In this document: piece after piece, positions 1 to 8,982 of the stretch
Layout of the letters: each line of letters begins with the position of its first letter
How positions within the stretch are numbered: the stretch's first letter is position 1
Origin: Paenibacillus albus
GTDB lineage: Bacteria; Bacillota; Bacilli; Paenibacillales; Paenibacillaceae
DNA length: 64,000 bases
Assembly: GCF_003952225.1 (NCBI RefSeq)
Contig: NZ_CP034437.1
Coordinates: forward strand, 4,230,501-4,294,500
Direction: 5' to 3'
Notes under the pieces: model-generated
Told to the model about the DNA's origin: nothing
The model's database searches: none
What the model saw: the letters and a program-made list of their open reading frames with translations, nothing else
Program-made: the position numbers and the translations under genes

Positions 1-1258
1 ATGTCTTTTTCAAACTGTAAGCGGGAGAAATCGAGCTTTCGCAAAATCGCCTTAAACAAGCTTTCATCAATTCCCTGCTCCCTGGCATAATCGGACAAGT
101 CTCCTCTTAAATGCGAAGTATCCTGGGAGACATAGGAGATTTGCAGCCCGCTGCCTTTTGGAAAGTGCCGGTATACGGTATAGGCTCGCCAAGAATCAGC
201 TTAAGCAGACTCGACTTTCCCGACCCGTTCGGCCCGGTAAGGGCGATTCGCTCTCCTTGGTTAATACTGAAATTGACGTCCTGGCAAATCGATTTACCCT
301 CATAGTGAATGGCCACATGCTCTAGTTCAACCAGTAGGGACTTCGGATAAACGAGCTGCGAAATTTGCAGGCTCTCCGAGGTTTCTATATTTTTGAGCAG
401 CTTGGATTTCTCCTCGATCGAAGATTGCTGTCGCTGCTCAATCGACTTCGAGCGTTTCATCATTTTAGCAGCTTTGTGGCCAATATATCCTTTGTCTACT
501 TTTGAGCCGGAATTGCGCGTTCCGTTTTTGCTTTTCTCCACCTCATGCGACCATTGGCCGGTTCTTTTGGAGGCATCGGACAGTCGTTTGATATCTTTGA
601 CGAGTTTTTCGTTTTCCTTCAACTCGAACTGATCCTGCAAATTTTTATTTGCCCACCAGCTGGAAAAGGTTCCTCTTTGAATTTCAATATTGGTTTTATT
701 AATCGACAGAATATGGTCCACACATTGGTCAAGGAACGCCCGGTCGTGCGACACCAGAATAAACCCTTTTTTACCGTTTAAATATTGGCTGACCAGTTTT
801 CTGGCGTGTACATCCAAGTGGTTGGTCGGTTCATCGATCAGCAGGAAATGATTTTCCTTTAAAAATAAGGCCGCTAGCTGCACCTTCGTTTGCTCTCCGT
901 TTGATAACGTGCTATACGGTCGGTACAGTACGTCTTCCGCTACTTTGAGCAGGGAAAGCTCGCGCTCCAGCCGCCAAAGCTCATAATCTGGGTAAATGTC
1001 GCTAACGACATCCATAGTCAGATTATCCGGATCATTGACGGAGAAAGGGAAATAATCAAAGCTGACCGGGGACGAGATGGTTCCACTGTATTCCATTTTT
1101 CCGAGAAGCAGCTTCATAAACGTCGTTTTGCCGCGACCGTTTCTGCCCGTGAATCCCAGTTTCCAATCGGTGTCGATCTGGAAGCTGACCTTCTCGAAAA
1201 TGTTGTCATAGCTGCCTTCATACGCAAAGGTCAGGTTGGATACTTGAATCGTTGACAT
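1..1258 (-). pseudogene. ABC-F ribosome-protection ATPase (Lsa/Vga-like), frameshifted and cut by the left window edge
   Basis: Soluble tandem-ATPase protein of the ABC-F family. Relatives of this type dislodge lincosamides, streptogramins and pleuromutilins from the ribosome. Seen: first NBD with Walker A GRNGRGKTT (about residue 40), signature LSNGEQ, Walker B LLIDEPTNHLD, a charged linker (about residues 205-290), and second Walker A GPNGSGKSS. No membrane segments. The frame breaks at the T4 run 156-159 (A4 on the coding strand). Adding one A restores a continuation reading GLQISYVSQDT to the window edge, so the open frame that ends at 107 with 20 aberrant residues is an artefact of a one-base deletion. 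ATG at 1258 is preceded by GGAGGTAAC. The gene may be a true pseudogene or a homopolymer sequencing error. A leader with a terminator hairpin lies upstream, as for regulated ABC-F resistance genes. Confidence 0.85.
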
Positions 1259-1277
1259 ATTTTGTTACCTCCTGTGT

Positions 1278-1324
1278 TGAAAAATAAATGAGCTGCGAGA
1301 AAAGTTACTTTTCTCGCAGCTCAT
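1278..1324 (-). terminator. Attenuator-type terminator hairpin in the ABC-F leader
   Basis: A perfect 16-bp inverted repeat (1288-1303 with 1309-1324, 5-nt loop). On the minus strand it is followed by TTTATTTTT and, about 20 nt later, by the Shine-Dalgarno site and start of the ABC-F gene. An intrinsic terminator between promoter and gene is the hallmark of transcription attenuation. Confidence 0.8.
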
Positions 1325-1500
1325 AACACACACAGACCAACCCTAACGAAGGGCTGGAACAGGTATATAAAGAGTAAAAGAATAAGTAACTTTCCTGCGG
1401 CCATAAGGAACAAAGCACTGCAAATACAGCTTTGTTTTATCCTCTAATACCGGCAAGAAATATTACATTATTCAATCACTCCTATCGTTAAGATTGGTGC
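1325..1500 (-). promoter_or_regulatory. ABC-F leader RNA with start-stop mini-ORF and possible antiterminator
   Basis: On the minus strand an AGGAG (1483-1479) is followed 10 nt later by ATG TAA (1468-1463), a minimal start-stop ORF. Next comes a hairpin (CAAAG/CTTTG arms, 1411-1434). Then AAAGTTACTT (1393-1384) is exactly complementary to AAGTAACTTT inside the terminator hairpin, so it could form an alternative antiterminator pairing. Short uORFs controlling ABC-F attenuators are known in Listeria lmo0919 and Bacillus vmlR. The start-stop assignment here is inference. Confidence 0.5.
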
Positions 1501-1760
1501 CATCATACCACAGGGCCGAAGGTGTTTCAACCCAATAAGGAGCTAGTCGATCAGGCTGACAATGATGCCAGCTGGATCGGCAGCCTACATAAATCGTCAA
1601 ATTCCCGACCTAAGCCGGGAAGAACCTCATCTGCGGACGGTGTTTCCTTGGATGGAGTTTCGATATAGTTCTAATAGTAGAAAACACCAGCTTATGCTTC
1701 CGATGTTAGTTCTCGCTTACAGGAAGAAGTATCTCAAAAACTCTTAGGGGGATTCACCAC

Positions 1761-2681
1761 ATGTCTGAACCCGTGCTTTCGCTTCGCAATTTGACCAAAA
1801 GGATCGGCAGACGCAATATTGTCGACAATCTCACATTCGATATCCCCGCAGGGGAAGTATTCGGATTTCTGGGCCCGAACGGCGCAGGCAAAACAACTAC
1901 CATCCGGATGATCGTCGGATTGATCTCGATGACGAAAGGAGAAGCGATCATCAAAGGCGTCTCCGTCCGCAGCCATTTTGAGCTCGCGATGACCCATGTC
2001 GGCGCTATCGTAGAAAATCCGGAAATGTATAAATTTTTGACCGGCTACCAGAACCTTGTTCATTTCGCGCGCCGCCACAATGGCGTCACGAAAGCGCGAA
2101 TCGACGAGGTCGTTGCGTTGCTCGGTCTGCAGAACCGGATCCACGAGAAAGTGAAACGCTATTCCCTCGGCATGCGCCAGCGGCTGGGCGTCGCTCAAGC
2201 GATTCTGCATCGCCCGTCCCTGCTCATTCTCGACGAACCGACGAACGGCCTGGATCCTGCAGGCATCCGCGAGCTGCGGGATTACTTGCGTAAACTGACC
2301 AAGGAAGAAGGCATCTCCGTCATCGTCTCTTCTCACCTTCTGTCCGAGATGGAGCTTATGTGCGACCGAGTCGCCATTATTCAGTCCGGTAAGCTCGTGG
2401 ATATCCGTTCCTTACAGGAAACCCGGGATACCGCGCAATCGAAAATCGTCATTGAGACCGGCGACATGCATGCCGCCCAGCGTCTGCTTGCTTCGGCATT
2501 CGATCCTACTTTCTTGACCATGTCTAACGGCCAGCTTGAACTGGCAGCGGAGAAGTCCGTCATCCCGCATATCACGAAGCTGCTCGTCAGCGCCGATATC
2601 GACATCCTCGGTATTCATGCCGTTCAGAAATCGCTGGAAGAACAATTCCTCGAAATAACAGGAGGTGAGATGGTTGTCTAG
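1761..2681 (+). CDS. ABC transporter ATP-binding protein (BcrA-like)
   Basis: ATPase subunit of an ABC-2 type exporter, 306 residues, cytoplasmic and membrane-associated. Seen: Walker A GPNGAGKTT (about residue 39), signature YSLGMRQRLG (about 134), Walker B LLILDEPTNGLD (about 154) and H-loop SSHLLSEM (about 187). The C-terminal 80 residues are a typical variable domain. Known relatives (BcrA and similar) export peptide antibiotics such as bacitracin or serve in self-protection; the substrate here cannot be read from sequence. ATG follows an AGGGGG ribosome site. Its 3' end overlaps the permease gene downstream, so the two form a translationally coupled pair. Confidence 0.92.
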   Translation: MSEPVLSLRNLTKRIGRRNIVDNLTFDIPAGEVFGFLGPNGAGKTTTIRMIVGLISMTKGEAIIKGVSVRSHFELAMTHVGAIVENPEMYKFLTGYQNLVHFARRHNGVTKARIDEVVALLGLQNRIHEKVKRYSLGMRQRLGVAQAILHRPSLLILDEPTNGLDPAGIRELRDYLRKLTKEEGISVIVSSHLLSEMELMCDRVAIIQSGKLVDIRSLQETRDTAQSKIVIETGDMHAAQRLLASAFDPTFLTMSNGQLELAAEKSVIPHITKLLVSADIDILGIHAVQKSLEEQFLEITGGEMVV

Positions 2682-3627
2682 TTTGTCAAAACTCACTCAA
2701 AATGAAAACATGAAAATTTACCGTCGGCCTCGCACTTGGCTGATGATCGCTTTCCTCCTCCTCGCCGTCGGGTTGATGAGCTTTCTGCTGAAATGGGATG
2801 AAAGAGGGCACGATCAGACCGATTGGAAACAAAACCTGACGCAGCAGAATGTTCACATGCAGAAAGAGCTGCAGGAGAACAAAGATCTGGACGCAGACGA
2901 TAAAACGCGGATCAATGACTCAATTAAACTAAACGAGTATTATATGGATCACGATCTTGATCCAAGCCAGTTATCGCTCTGGAGCTACGTGAACATTTCC
3001 GCAAGCCTCATTATCCTGGTCACGATACTGACGGTCATCATTGCCGCTGACATGATTGCCGCCGAATTCTCATGGGGGACAATCAAGCTGCTGCTCGTTG
3101 GCCCTGCATCGCGAACCAAAATTATGCTTAGCAAATACATTGCCACGTTTAGTTTCGCTTTGCTGCTGCTGCTGATTTGCTTCGCGGCTGCCTTTGCTGC
3201 GGGAGGCATACTTGAAGGCTTTAATGGGTTGACCCAGCCGCATGTGACGATCTCGGACGGAGTCATTCACGAAGGCTCGATGATCATGAACGCACTGCAG
3301 AAATACGCTTACTCCATCGTATCGCTGTTCATGTACGTCACAATGGCTTTCATGATATCATCCGCGTTCCGAAGCTCTTCGATGGCGATAGCCTTCTCGC
3401 TTCTGTTCATGCTGGTCGGCAATACGCTTTCCGGGATTCTGCAAGGCTACGAATGGGTCAAATACTTGCTCTTCTCGAACATCGATCTCACTCAGTACCT
3501 GGAAGGATCCACACCTCTGCGGCCGGAGATGACCATGTCCTTCTCCATCCTGATGCTGCTTGCTTATTATGTGGTATTCCAGTTGCTGGCATGGCTTCTG
3601 TTCACGAAGCGCGACGTGGCCGCTTAA
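2674..3627 (+). CDS. ABC-2 type permease partner (BcrB-like)
   Basis: Membrane subunit of the exporter, about 317 residues. Seen: one N-terminal TM after a basic NMKIYRRPRTW motif, an extracytoplasmic charged loop (about residues 45-100), then five more hydrophobic segments, the usual six-TM ABC-2 layout. The TTG at 2674 is preferred because GGAGG at 2661-2665 sits 8 nt upstream; a GTG at 2665 lies inside that Shine-Dalgarno site. The start overlaps the end of the ATPase gene. A strong terminator follows directly. Confidence 0.88.
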   Translation: MSSLSKLTQNENMKIYRRPRTWLMIAFLLLAVGLMSFLLKWDERGHDQTDWKQNLTQQNVHMQKELQENKDLDADDKTRINDSIKLNEYYMDHDLDPSQLSLWSYVNISASLIILVTILTVIIAADMIAAEFSWGTIKLLLVGPASRTKIMLSKYIATFSFALLLLLICFAAAFAAGGILEGFNGLTQPHVTISDGVIHEGSMIMNALQKYAYSIVSLFMYVTMAFMISSAFRSSSMAIAFSLLFMLVGNTLSGILQGYEWVKYLLFSNIDLTQYLEGSTPLRPEMTMSFSILMLLAYYVVFQLLAWLLFTKRDVAA

Positions 3628-3632
3628 TGTTG

Positions 3633-3687
3633 AAACGGGACTGTCCCCTAAGTCATCTTGATGACGATGGGCAGTCCCGTTTTTTTG
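3633..3687 (+). terminator. Intrinsic terminator after the BcrAB-like operon
   Basis: AAACGGGACTG (3633-3643) pairs with CAGTCCCGTTT (3672-3682), followed by a run of T. Confidence 0.88.
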
Positions 3688-3706
3688 TGTGATTGGAGGC
3701 TCAGTT

Positions 3707-4621
3707 CTATCGATGTTGTTCATATTGATTAAACCTTGTTATCACCCGTAACTGGGTAATTTCTTCTTCTGTAAGGGGAAGAGCTTCAGATGCACCAACG
3801 TTGTCTAATAATTGTTGTAAAGAGCTTGCCCCAGGGATGGTCACTGCTACCGAAGGATGTGATAAGGCATATCGAATAGCAAGCTGACTTATGTTCCGAT
3901 TGCTTAAATTGGCAATTTCTTGAAATTTAGAATGCAGTGAGCGGAGTGATTCGGCTGTATAATCCAAATATCCATTCAGAAGTCGATCTTGTCCTTCAGC
4001 CGACAGAATTCCTTTCGCCACTGGACCTCGAGCTATCATACTTACTTTATGCTCGGCCATCCAAGGTAGAATGGATTCTTCAGGCCGCCGGTCTAACATG
4101 CTATATTGACTCATAACACTAACAATCGATGAGCGGCATGTATATTCGCGAATCACATTCGGCCGAATTGAAGAGATGCCATAAAAGCGAATAACGCCTT
4201 CCCGCTTCAATTGTTCAAAGGCTTCAATTGTCTCCTCGATGGGATCATCCATCGTACCACCGTGCAATTGATATAAATCAATATAGTCGGTACGAAGCCG
4301 CTTCAAGCTCCCTTTCACTGCTTCGAGTATATAGGCTTTGGAAGCATCCCATACCCAGCCATCTCGTCCAGGAAGCCGGCGGTTCCCTACTTTCGTGGCT
4401 AGAATAACGTCTTCCCGGCGCCGCCCCTGAATAGCTGCACCTACGATTTCTTCATTCAATCCCTCATCGTACAAATCTGCTGTATCTAAAAAATTCACGC
4501 CGCATTCTAGTGCTGCATGAATAATCTCGCTTGCCTTTTTTTGATCTGTTCCTATCGACATGCATCCTAAACCAACCTCACCAACTATAAGCTCAGAATT
4601 GCCTAATCGATTCTGTTTCAT
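3707..4621 (-). CDS. Aldo/keto reductase
   Basis: NADPH-dependent carbonyl reductase, 304 residues, a TIM barrel of usual family length. The catalytic Asp-Tyr-Lys-His set is visible: D46 and Y51 in DTADLYD, Lys in ILATKVG (about 77) and His in YQLHGG (about 119). The C-terminal PGASSLQQL loop is the cofactor-phosphate-binding region. It lies 68 bp downstream of a tetR gene on the same strand, so the pair is probably co-transcribed and the regulator probably controls it. Substrate unknown; detoxification of reactive aldehydes or ketones is the usual role. Confidence 0.9.
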   Translation of the reverse strand: MKQNRLGNSELIVGEVGLGCMSIGTDQKKASEIIHAALECGVNFLDTADLYDEGLNEEIVGAAIQGRRREDVILATKVGNRRLPGRDGWVWDASKAYILEAVKGSLKRLRTDYIDLYQLHGGTMDDPIEETIEAFEQLKREGVIRFYGISSIRPNVIREYTCRSSIVSVMSQYSMLDRRPEESILPWMAEHKVSMIARGPVAKGILSAEGQDRLLNGYLDYTAESLRSLHSKFQEIANLSNRNISQLAIRYALSHPSVAVTIPGASSLQQLLDNVGASEALPLTEEEITQLRVITRFNQYEQHR

Positions 4622-4689
4622 AGTTTCAATACCTCCACATCAAATAATCGTTTCATACAGTCCGTTTAGCGCTGTCTGCGCAGCTCGAG

Positions 4690-5244
4690 TTATTGTTTTA
4701 CAAGGTGCTTCGTGTATGGTTCTAGCAAGAACATCAGTTGCTCAGTCGCTTCCTGCGCACTGCAGGGTATAGAATTATGGACCCACCATTCCAATACTCC
4801 AATTAGCCCAGAAGTCAAAAAATGAGTGGTTACGCCATGTGATAACTTGCTGTTTTCTGACTTTACAACGACCACTTCGGTTACTGTTTCGGCGATGGTT
4901 GCATATAAGCGGTTGCGGAAAAATCCAACACCCTCATTGCTGAGAAGCAGCTTGTAGATTGCAAAGTTTTCCTCCAAATATTCAAATAGGCTTTGAAACG
5001 CTCTTGCGTCTAAACGGGTGTCAGTACTATTGGCACAGTAATGCAGCAGCAGCTCAACATAGGCTTCAATGCATTTGTCAAGCAAGTCGAATTTGTCCAC
5101 GTAATGCAGATAGACAGTCCCTCGGTTTATGTTTGCGCGGTCAGCAATGTCATTAATGGTTATTTTCTCAAATCCTTTTTCAGCCAAAAGGTCGATGAAG
5201 GCCTTCATAATCGATTGCCTTGTTTTTTGTATTCTTCTATCCAC
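4690..5244 (-). CDS. TetR/AcrR-family transcriptional regulator
   Basis: DNA-binding repressor of 184 residues. The N-terminal helix-turn-helix is clear (ITINDIADRANINRGTVYLHY, residues about 25-45); the C-terminal helical domain is YbiH/TetR_C-like with no recognisable ligand signature. It starts the operon with the aldo/keto reductase and is divergent from the reductase-like gene at 5402. A perfect palindrome at 5283-5298 lies between the divergent genes and is the likely operator, which would give autoregulation plus control of the divergent gene. Confidence 0.9.
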   Translation of the reverse strand: MDRRIQKTRQSIMKAFIDLLAEKGFEKITINDIADRANINRGTVYLHYVDKFDLLDKCIEAYVELLLHYCANSTDTRLDARAFQSLFEYLEENFAIYKLLLSNEGVGFFRNRLYATIAETVTEVVVVKSENSKLSHGVTTHFLTSGLIGVLEWWVHNSIPCSAQEATEQLMFLLEPYTKHLVKQ

Positions 5245-5282
5245 AGAGGTCCCCTCCAGATATCCAACAAATTAGCGCTATG

Positions 5283-5298
5283 TGTTGAGTTCTCAACA
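5283..5298. promoter_or_regulatory. Palindromic operator candidate (TGTTGAG-TT-CTCAACA)
   Basis: Perfect 16-bp palindrome 39 bp upstream of the tetR start and about 100 bp upstream of the divergent gene. Size and place suit a TetR dimer site. Confidence 0.55.
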
Positions 5299-5401
5299 GT
5301 TCGAACAAATGCAACTATTGAAACTGTCTATTCAAATCAGTACGCTAAAAATATCAAACATCTGATTATAAATCAACATTTGTTCATTAAAGGGGATTGT
5401 T

Positions 5402-6331
5402 ATGAAAATACTTTTTTTTGGTCGCGGTGCTATAGGGACAATGTACGCTTGGGCGTTCGAAAATGCAGGCCATACCGTTGAGTTTTATGTGCGTGAAGGT
5501 AGAAAAGTGCAATATGGCTCACACGTAAACTTAGAGTTATGGGATACAAGGCGGAGCAAAAAAGACCGGATAGTCAAAGAAAAATGGCCTATTGTCATAC
5601 AGGAGGAAATACAGGAGAATCACGACTATGACCTGATATTTATAAGTGTGAACCCCGAGCAAGTATCAAGTGTTGTCAAATACCTTGCGCCTCGAGTCGG
5701 AAACGCAACAGTTCTGTTCTTCAATAATTATTGGCAAGATCCTCAATTAGCTGTTCATCCAATTCCGGCCAGTCAAATGGTATATGGCTTTCCCGGTGGC
5801 GGCGGTGGATATGAAGGAAACACGCTTTACGGTGGGATGTACAAGACCGTTCAGTTTGGAACATATGAATCCGAGCCTACCCCAAGAGATTTAACGGTTC
5901 GCAAGCTTTTTGCCGAGGCAGGCTTCAAGATAACGGTTCAAAAGGATATTCAAAGTTGGCTAAGGAATCACTACGCATTTAACGTTGCTATGGAAATCGA
6001 AGTATTAAAACGTGGAAGTTTTGCAAAAGTAGTCTCTTCACCCGAGGCGCTCACTGGATTAAGTCGTAATCTGAAAGAAATGATCCCTGTTCTGAAAGCG
6101 AAGGGCTCAAAACTTGATGTTATGACAAAGGTGGTAAGCGCCTTGCCATCGAGAGTTGTTGGATTTCTTCTAAGTCACGTTGTTTTTTCACCTAAAGGCA
6201 TGCCCTATGCACTTGTGGAGCATAACCACTATAAAGTGGGTTATGCCGTACAGGAGGTTATATCCGAAGCCAGAAAGCACGGAATAAATGCGCCGAGGCT
6301 TTACGCTGTAGAACACCTAATCGCGAAATAG
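5402..6331 (+). CDS. Ketopantoate reductase (ApbA/PanE)-family protein
   Basis: NAD(P)-dependent reductase-like protein, 309 residues. The N-terminal Rossmann motif GRGAIGT (residues 7-13) and the LIFISVNPEQ strand (about 80) match the ApbA/PanE family, and the C-terminal half is the helical ApbA_C region with an HYAFNVAMEIE segment. Real PanE enzymes have a conserved catalytic Lys and a GN motif that I cannot place with certainty, so a role in pantothenate synthesis is not supported; such TetR-divergent members are common in Firmicutes with unknown substrates. Start chosen from AAAGGGGATTGTT before ATG. Confidence 0.82.
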   Translation: MKILFFGRGAIGTMYAWAFENAGHTVEFYVREGRKVQYGSHVNLELWDTRRSKKDRIVKEKWPIVIQEEIQENHDYDLIFISVNPEQVSSVVKYLAPRVGNATVLFFNNYWQDPQLAVHPIPASQMVYGFPGGGGGYEGNTLYGGMYKTVQFGTYESEPTPRDLTVRKLFAEAGFKITVQKDIQSWLRNHYAFNVAMEIEVLKRGSFAKVVSSPEALTGLSRNLKEMIPVLKAKGSKLDVMTKVVSALPSRVVGFLLSHVVFSPKGMPYALVEHNHYKVGYAVQEVISEARKHGINAPRLYAVEHLIAK

Positions 6332-6345
6332 CCATTTCAAAGACA

Positions 6346-6377
6346 GCGGTCCCCCGTGGTACTTCACGGGGGACTGC
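6346..6377. terminator. Hairpin between convergent genes
   Basis: GTCCCCCGTG (6349-6358) pairs with CACGGGGGAC (6365-6374), extended by flanking pairs. GC-rich, but no T-tract on either side, so terminator function is likely but weakly supported. Confidence 0.55.
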
Positions 6378-6379
6378 GA

Positions 6380-8254
6380 CTAAATCGATGCATCCTTCAC
6401 TTCTACGGACAGCAGCTTGCCGTCTGCCTTAGATTCCTTGTACGTGATGTCGTACATACCTTGCGGGAACGAGATGGCAAACCGATAAACGCCGATTTTG
6501 TCGTCGCTTTGGTCGGTCAGTTCATGGGCTTCGTAGCCCAACTGAACGCCTGCCCGCGTCAGCAGCTTAAGTGTCTCCTGCAAGCTAGCCCCTTCATACC
6601 TGCCGCGAAGATCCTCCGTCCATGCCTTTTCGTCACGATCGGGAGTCTTCACTTGAACGCCTGCTCGCCGCAACGACTCAAGTATCTCGACGACCATCCG
6701 CCCGTCTCCTTCCTGCATCGCGCATGCGAGCGCAGTGTATGCCCGATTAAATGACTGCAGGTAATTCAGTCTGTTTTTGGCTGAAGAGAAGTCGAATAGC
6801 TGCTCATTGTTCTGCTTAGCAGAGAACCAATACGTGTGAAAATCGTTCGGATTCACCTGGCTCGTTCCCGTCAGCAGATACTTCCCGTCGTGCGAAACGC
6901 GGAACACTTGCGAGCTGTCAAACCGCGTCGGATACTGCAGCACGTAAATTTGGTTGCCATCCCCGCTAATCATCATCTGGACCGATAGAGGGTCATGGGG
7001 ATGCTCGCTTGCCGGCAGGATGGAAGCAGAGCCGTTGATGCTGGAATAATAGACGCTGCCGTCATCGGCCGTCTCTCGCACAAGCCGATACATCAGTCTG
7101 CTCGTATACGTGACCGGCTCTACGCTGATCATCGTTGTATTTCCGCTGACCGTGCGGACTTCTCGATTGATTTGCCACGTAATGTCGGCTACTCCCCTAA
7201 GGTCGGCCGGCCTTCGTTTGCCGGACAAGTCCGGGAGCTTGATGGATATCCGGTAATCCTCCATCTTCCATTCGTAAGCTGTATATCTCTGCTCTGACGA
7301 ATAGAAGACATCGGAGAAATTGGCATTATAAGAAATGCCTTCAAGCCGCTGTTTGCTGCCGAGTTGAAAAGCGCTTAAGTGCCGGCCCGAAGCCGCGAAA
7401 ATCCCCGAACCGACAAGGATGGGTACCAACAGCAGAATGACGACTTTCGATAAACCACTCATTTGAACCTCTTGAAATAGCGGCTCCGGAACCGTTTTCC
7501 GATCCAGCTTCAGACCAGTTGCCAAATTCCTCATTAGTGCTCCGATTAGCAATGTGCCTACGCAAGCGTAAGCAAGCAGAGGAACCGCATAGCCCCAAGG
7601 CGGTGCCGATGCTTTGAACGCACTTATAATTCCCGTGCACAGAAAGGCTAGCAGCGCTAAGGGGAATAACCTTCCGAAATTGCGGCGAAACAAGCGAGGC
7701 GCTCTCGACAAGGCTTCGTCGCAGCTGCATTCTTGAAGAACAATAAGATATGGCGTAAGCGAATATACGAATAATACGATAATGAGTAGAAGTCCAAACG
7801 GGATGAATACAGCGGTTAGGTAAATCGTCAACACGCCGAGCACGGTTTGAAAAACCGTCCATTTAAGCATGTCTTTGAAATACCTGCGGCCGCATGCGAA
7901 CAAAGGAAGCTTTTTAGCATTCCAAGCCCATCCTTTCAGCCCGCCGAGATACATCCCCCTTACAAAGCTCTGCAAGGCCAGTATGGCTGCCGAAACAACA
8001 AAACCTCCAATGCCCCACGACTGCCCTCCCTGCTTAAGGTACGTGTACGGCACCTTCAAGTCCGCAAGAGACGGCATGTATAGTGGAATTGTGGCATTGA
8101 AACCGGTAGACTGAACGACATTGCCAGAAGCCGTCGATACCGAAGGTTGCATATAGGGAAATACGGTAAAGCCGAAATAAATGCCAAGCCCTACTAACGC
8201 CGTAACGAGAACTTCAAACGCCAGCAGCAAAACAATCAAACGCGCATATGTCAT
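6380..8254 (-). CDS. Large polytopic membrane protein of unknown function
   Basis: About 624 residues, function not recognised. The N-terminal half has roughly six to seven hydrophobic segments, with a DUF975-like feel in the PYLIVLQECSCDEALSRAPRLFRRN stretch, which ends the region before a regular TM. The C-terminal ~330 residues, after a last TM near residue 290, look like an extracytoplasmic domain rich in beta strands, followed by a helical tail with LTRAGVQLGYE. ATG at 8254 is chosen because GTGGAGG lies 6 nt upstream; an in-frame GTG at 8278 lacks a site. It is transcribed alone and convergent to the reductase gene. Confidence 0.8.
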   Translation of the reverse strand: MTYARLIVLLLAFEVLVTALVGLGIYFGFTVFPYMQPSVSTASGNVVQSTGFNATIPLYMPSLADLKVPYTYLKQGGQSWGIGGFVVSAAILALQSFVRGMYLGGLKGWAWNAKKLPLFACGRRYFKDMLKWTVFQTVLGVLTIYLTAVFIPFGLLLIIVLFVYSLTPYLIVLQECSCDEALSRAPRLFRRNFGRLFPLALLAFLCTGIISAFKASAPPWGYAVPLLAYACVGTLLIGALMRNLATGLKLDRKTVPEPLFQEVQMSGLSKVVILLLVPILVGSGIFAASGRHLSAFQLGSKQRLEGISYNANFSDVFYSSEQRYTAYEWKMEDYRISIKLPDLSGKRRPADLRGVADITWQINREVRTVSGNTTMISVEPVTYTSRLMYRLVRETADDGSVYYSSINGSASILPASEHPHDPLSVQMMISGDGNQIYVLQYPTRFDSSQVFRVSHDGKYLLTGTSQVNPNDFHTYWFSAKQNNEQLFDFSSAKNRLNYLQSFNRAYTALACAMQEGDGRMVVEILESLRRAGVQVKTPDRDEKAWTEDLRGRYEGASLQETLKLLTRAGVQLGYEAHELTDQSDDKIGVYRFAISFPQGMYDITYKESKADGKLLSVEVKDASI

Positions 8255-8429
8255 CGATGCCTCCACTTCATCACTCACAGATTTAGAATATTATTCCAGT
8301 ATTTAGACGCGCCTGAGCCTGAAAGGTTGCGCTTAAGTAGATTTTCAAACGGAAAACAAAGCTGCCGAATAATTCTAATGGGATGAAGGTAAATCTAAAA
8401 CGGATGTATAGGAACTTGCCAAAGCTGAT

Positions 8430-8447
8430 TTGTAATCTAGTATACAG
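8430..8447. promoter_or_regulatory. Crp/Fnr-type box 1 (ABM gene 8529)
   Basis: TTGTAATCTAGTATACAG, one mismatch from the palindrome CTGTAA-N6-TTACAG seen at four other places in the window. A TATAAT at 8468-8473 starts 29.5 bp from the box centre, which puts the centre near -41.5, the class II activator position. Confidence 0.7.
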
Positions 8448-8467
8448 ACCTTTCCGAGGGTTCCCGA

Positions 8468-8473
8468 TATAAT
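8468..8473 (+). promoter_or_regulatory. -10 element of the ABM promoter
   Basis: Consensus TATAAT 56 nt before the start codon; no good -35, consistent with activator dependence through the box at 8430-8447. Confidence 0.6.
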
Positions 8474-8528
8474 TTGAAGTGTTCCCGGGAAACGAAAATT
8501 AGAAAATGAACTTTAAGGAGTAATTATA

Positions 8529-8876
8529 ATGAACACAAAAGAACAGAGTGTAATTATTGCACGCTTTCAATTAAAGCCTAACTCAGACAAACAAGCATTT
8601 TTTGATAATCTAAAGCCATTGTTTGATACCATGTCCAAAGAACCGACATTTGTTAATGGGATTGTTCATGAGAATGTCGACAATCCGGATGAAATCGTAT
8701 TCTATGAAATTTGGAATTGTTCGAAAGAGACTTGGCTGGCAGAAGAGGAAACGAAGGCTTACCGTCAAGGTCCCTATACGAAGGCAGCAGAGTTTTTACT
8801 GGGAAGAGAGCTTAGCTTCTACACACCGACTGCTGAGTGGGGAACTACGATTACTGTAGGCAAGCATTTTTCTTGA
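8529..8876 (+). CDS. Antibiotic biosynthesis monooxygenase (ABM) domain protein, YgiN-like
   Basis: Small dimeric alpha/beta-barrel protein of 115 residues. Seen: the VIIARFQLKPN first strand, the NPDEIVFYEIW central strand and the WLAEEETKAY helix, the usual single-domain pattern. Characterised relatives such as YgiN oxidise quinols or act on aromatic electrophiles without a metal. Strong ribosome site AAGGAG. A close paralogue lies at 31418-31750, and both carry the same Crp-type box, so they belong to one regulon. A terminator follows, then a degraded permease gene on the other strand. Confidence 0.9.
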   Translation: MNTKEQSVIIARFQLKPNSDKQAFFDNLKPLFDTMSKEPTFVNGIVHENVDNPDEIVFYEIWNCSKETWLAEEETKAYRQGPYTKAAEFLLGRELSFYTPTAEWGTTITVGKHFS

Positions 8877-8903
8877 AACAAAGAAAACTAAATAACGAAT
8901 AAA

Positions 8904-8964
8904 ATCCCCTCCAGTTCATATTGAGTTTACAAGGAACTCATTATGAACTGGAGGGGATATTTCT
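8904..8964. terminator. Long bidirectional terminator hairpin
   Basis: ATCCCCTCCAGTTCATA (8904-8920) pairs perfectly with its complement at 8942-8958, with an inner TGAGTT/AACTCA stem. It ends the ABM gene and the opposing remnant. Confidence 0.85.
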
Positions 8965-8982
8965 AATAGCTCGTTCCCTGAG

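Noticed and set aside
1562-1747. Plus-strand open frame of 61 codons before the BcrAB-like operon
   Set aside because: No ribosome site, odd composition, and it ends inside the ribosome site region of the next gene. Treated as chance.
1734-2336. 200-codon minus-strand frame antisense to the BcrA-like gene
   Set aside because: It mirrors the codon pattern of a well-supported ATPase gene and has no family features.
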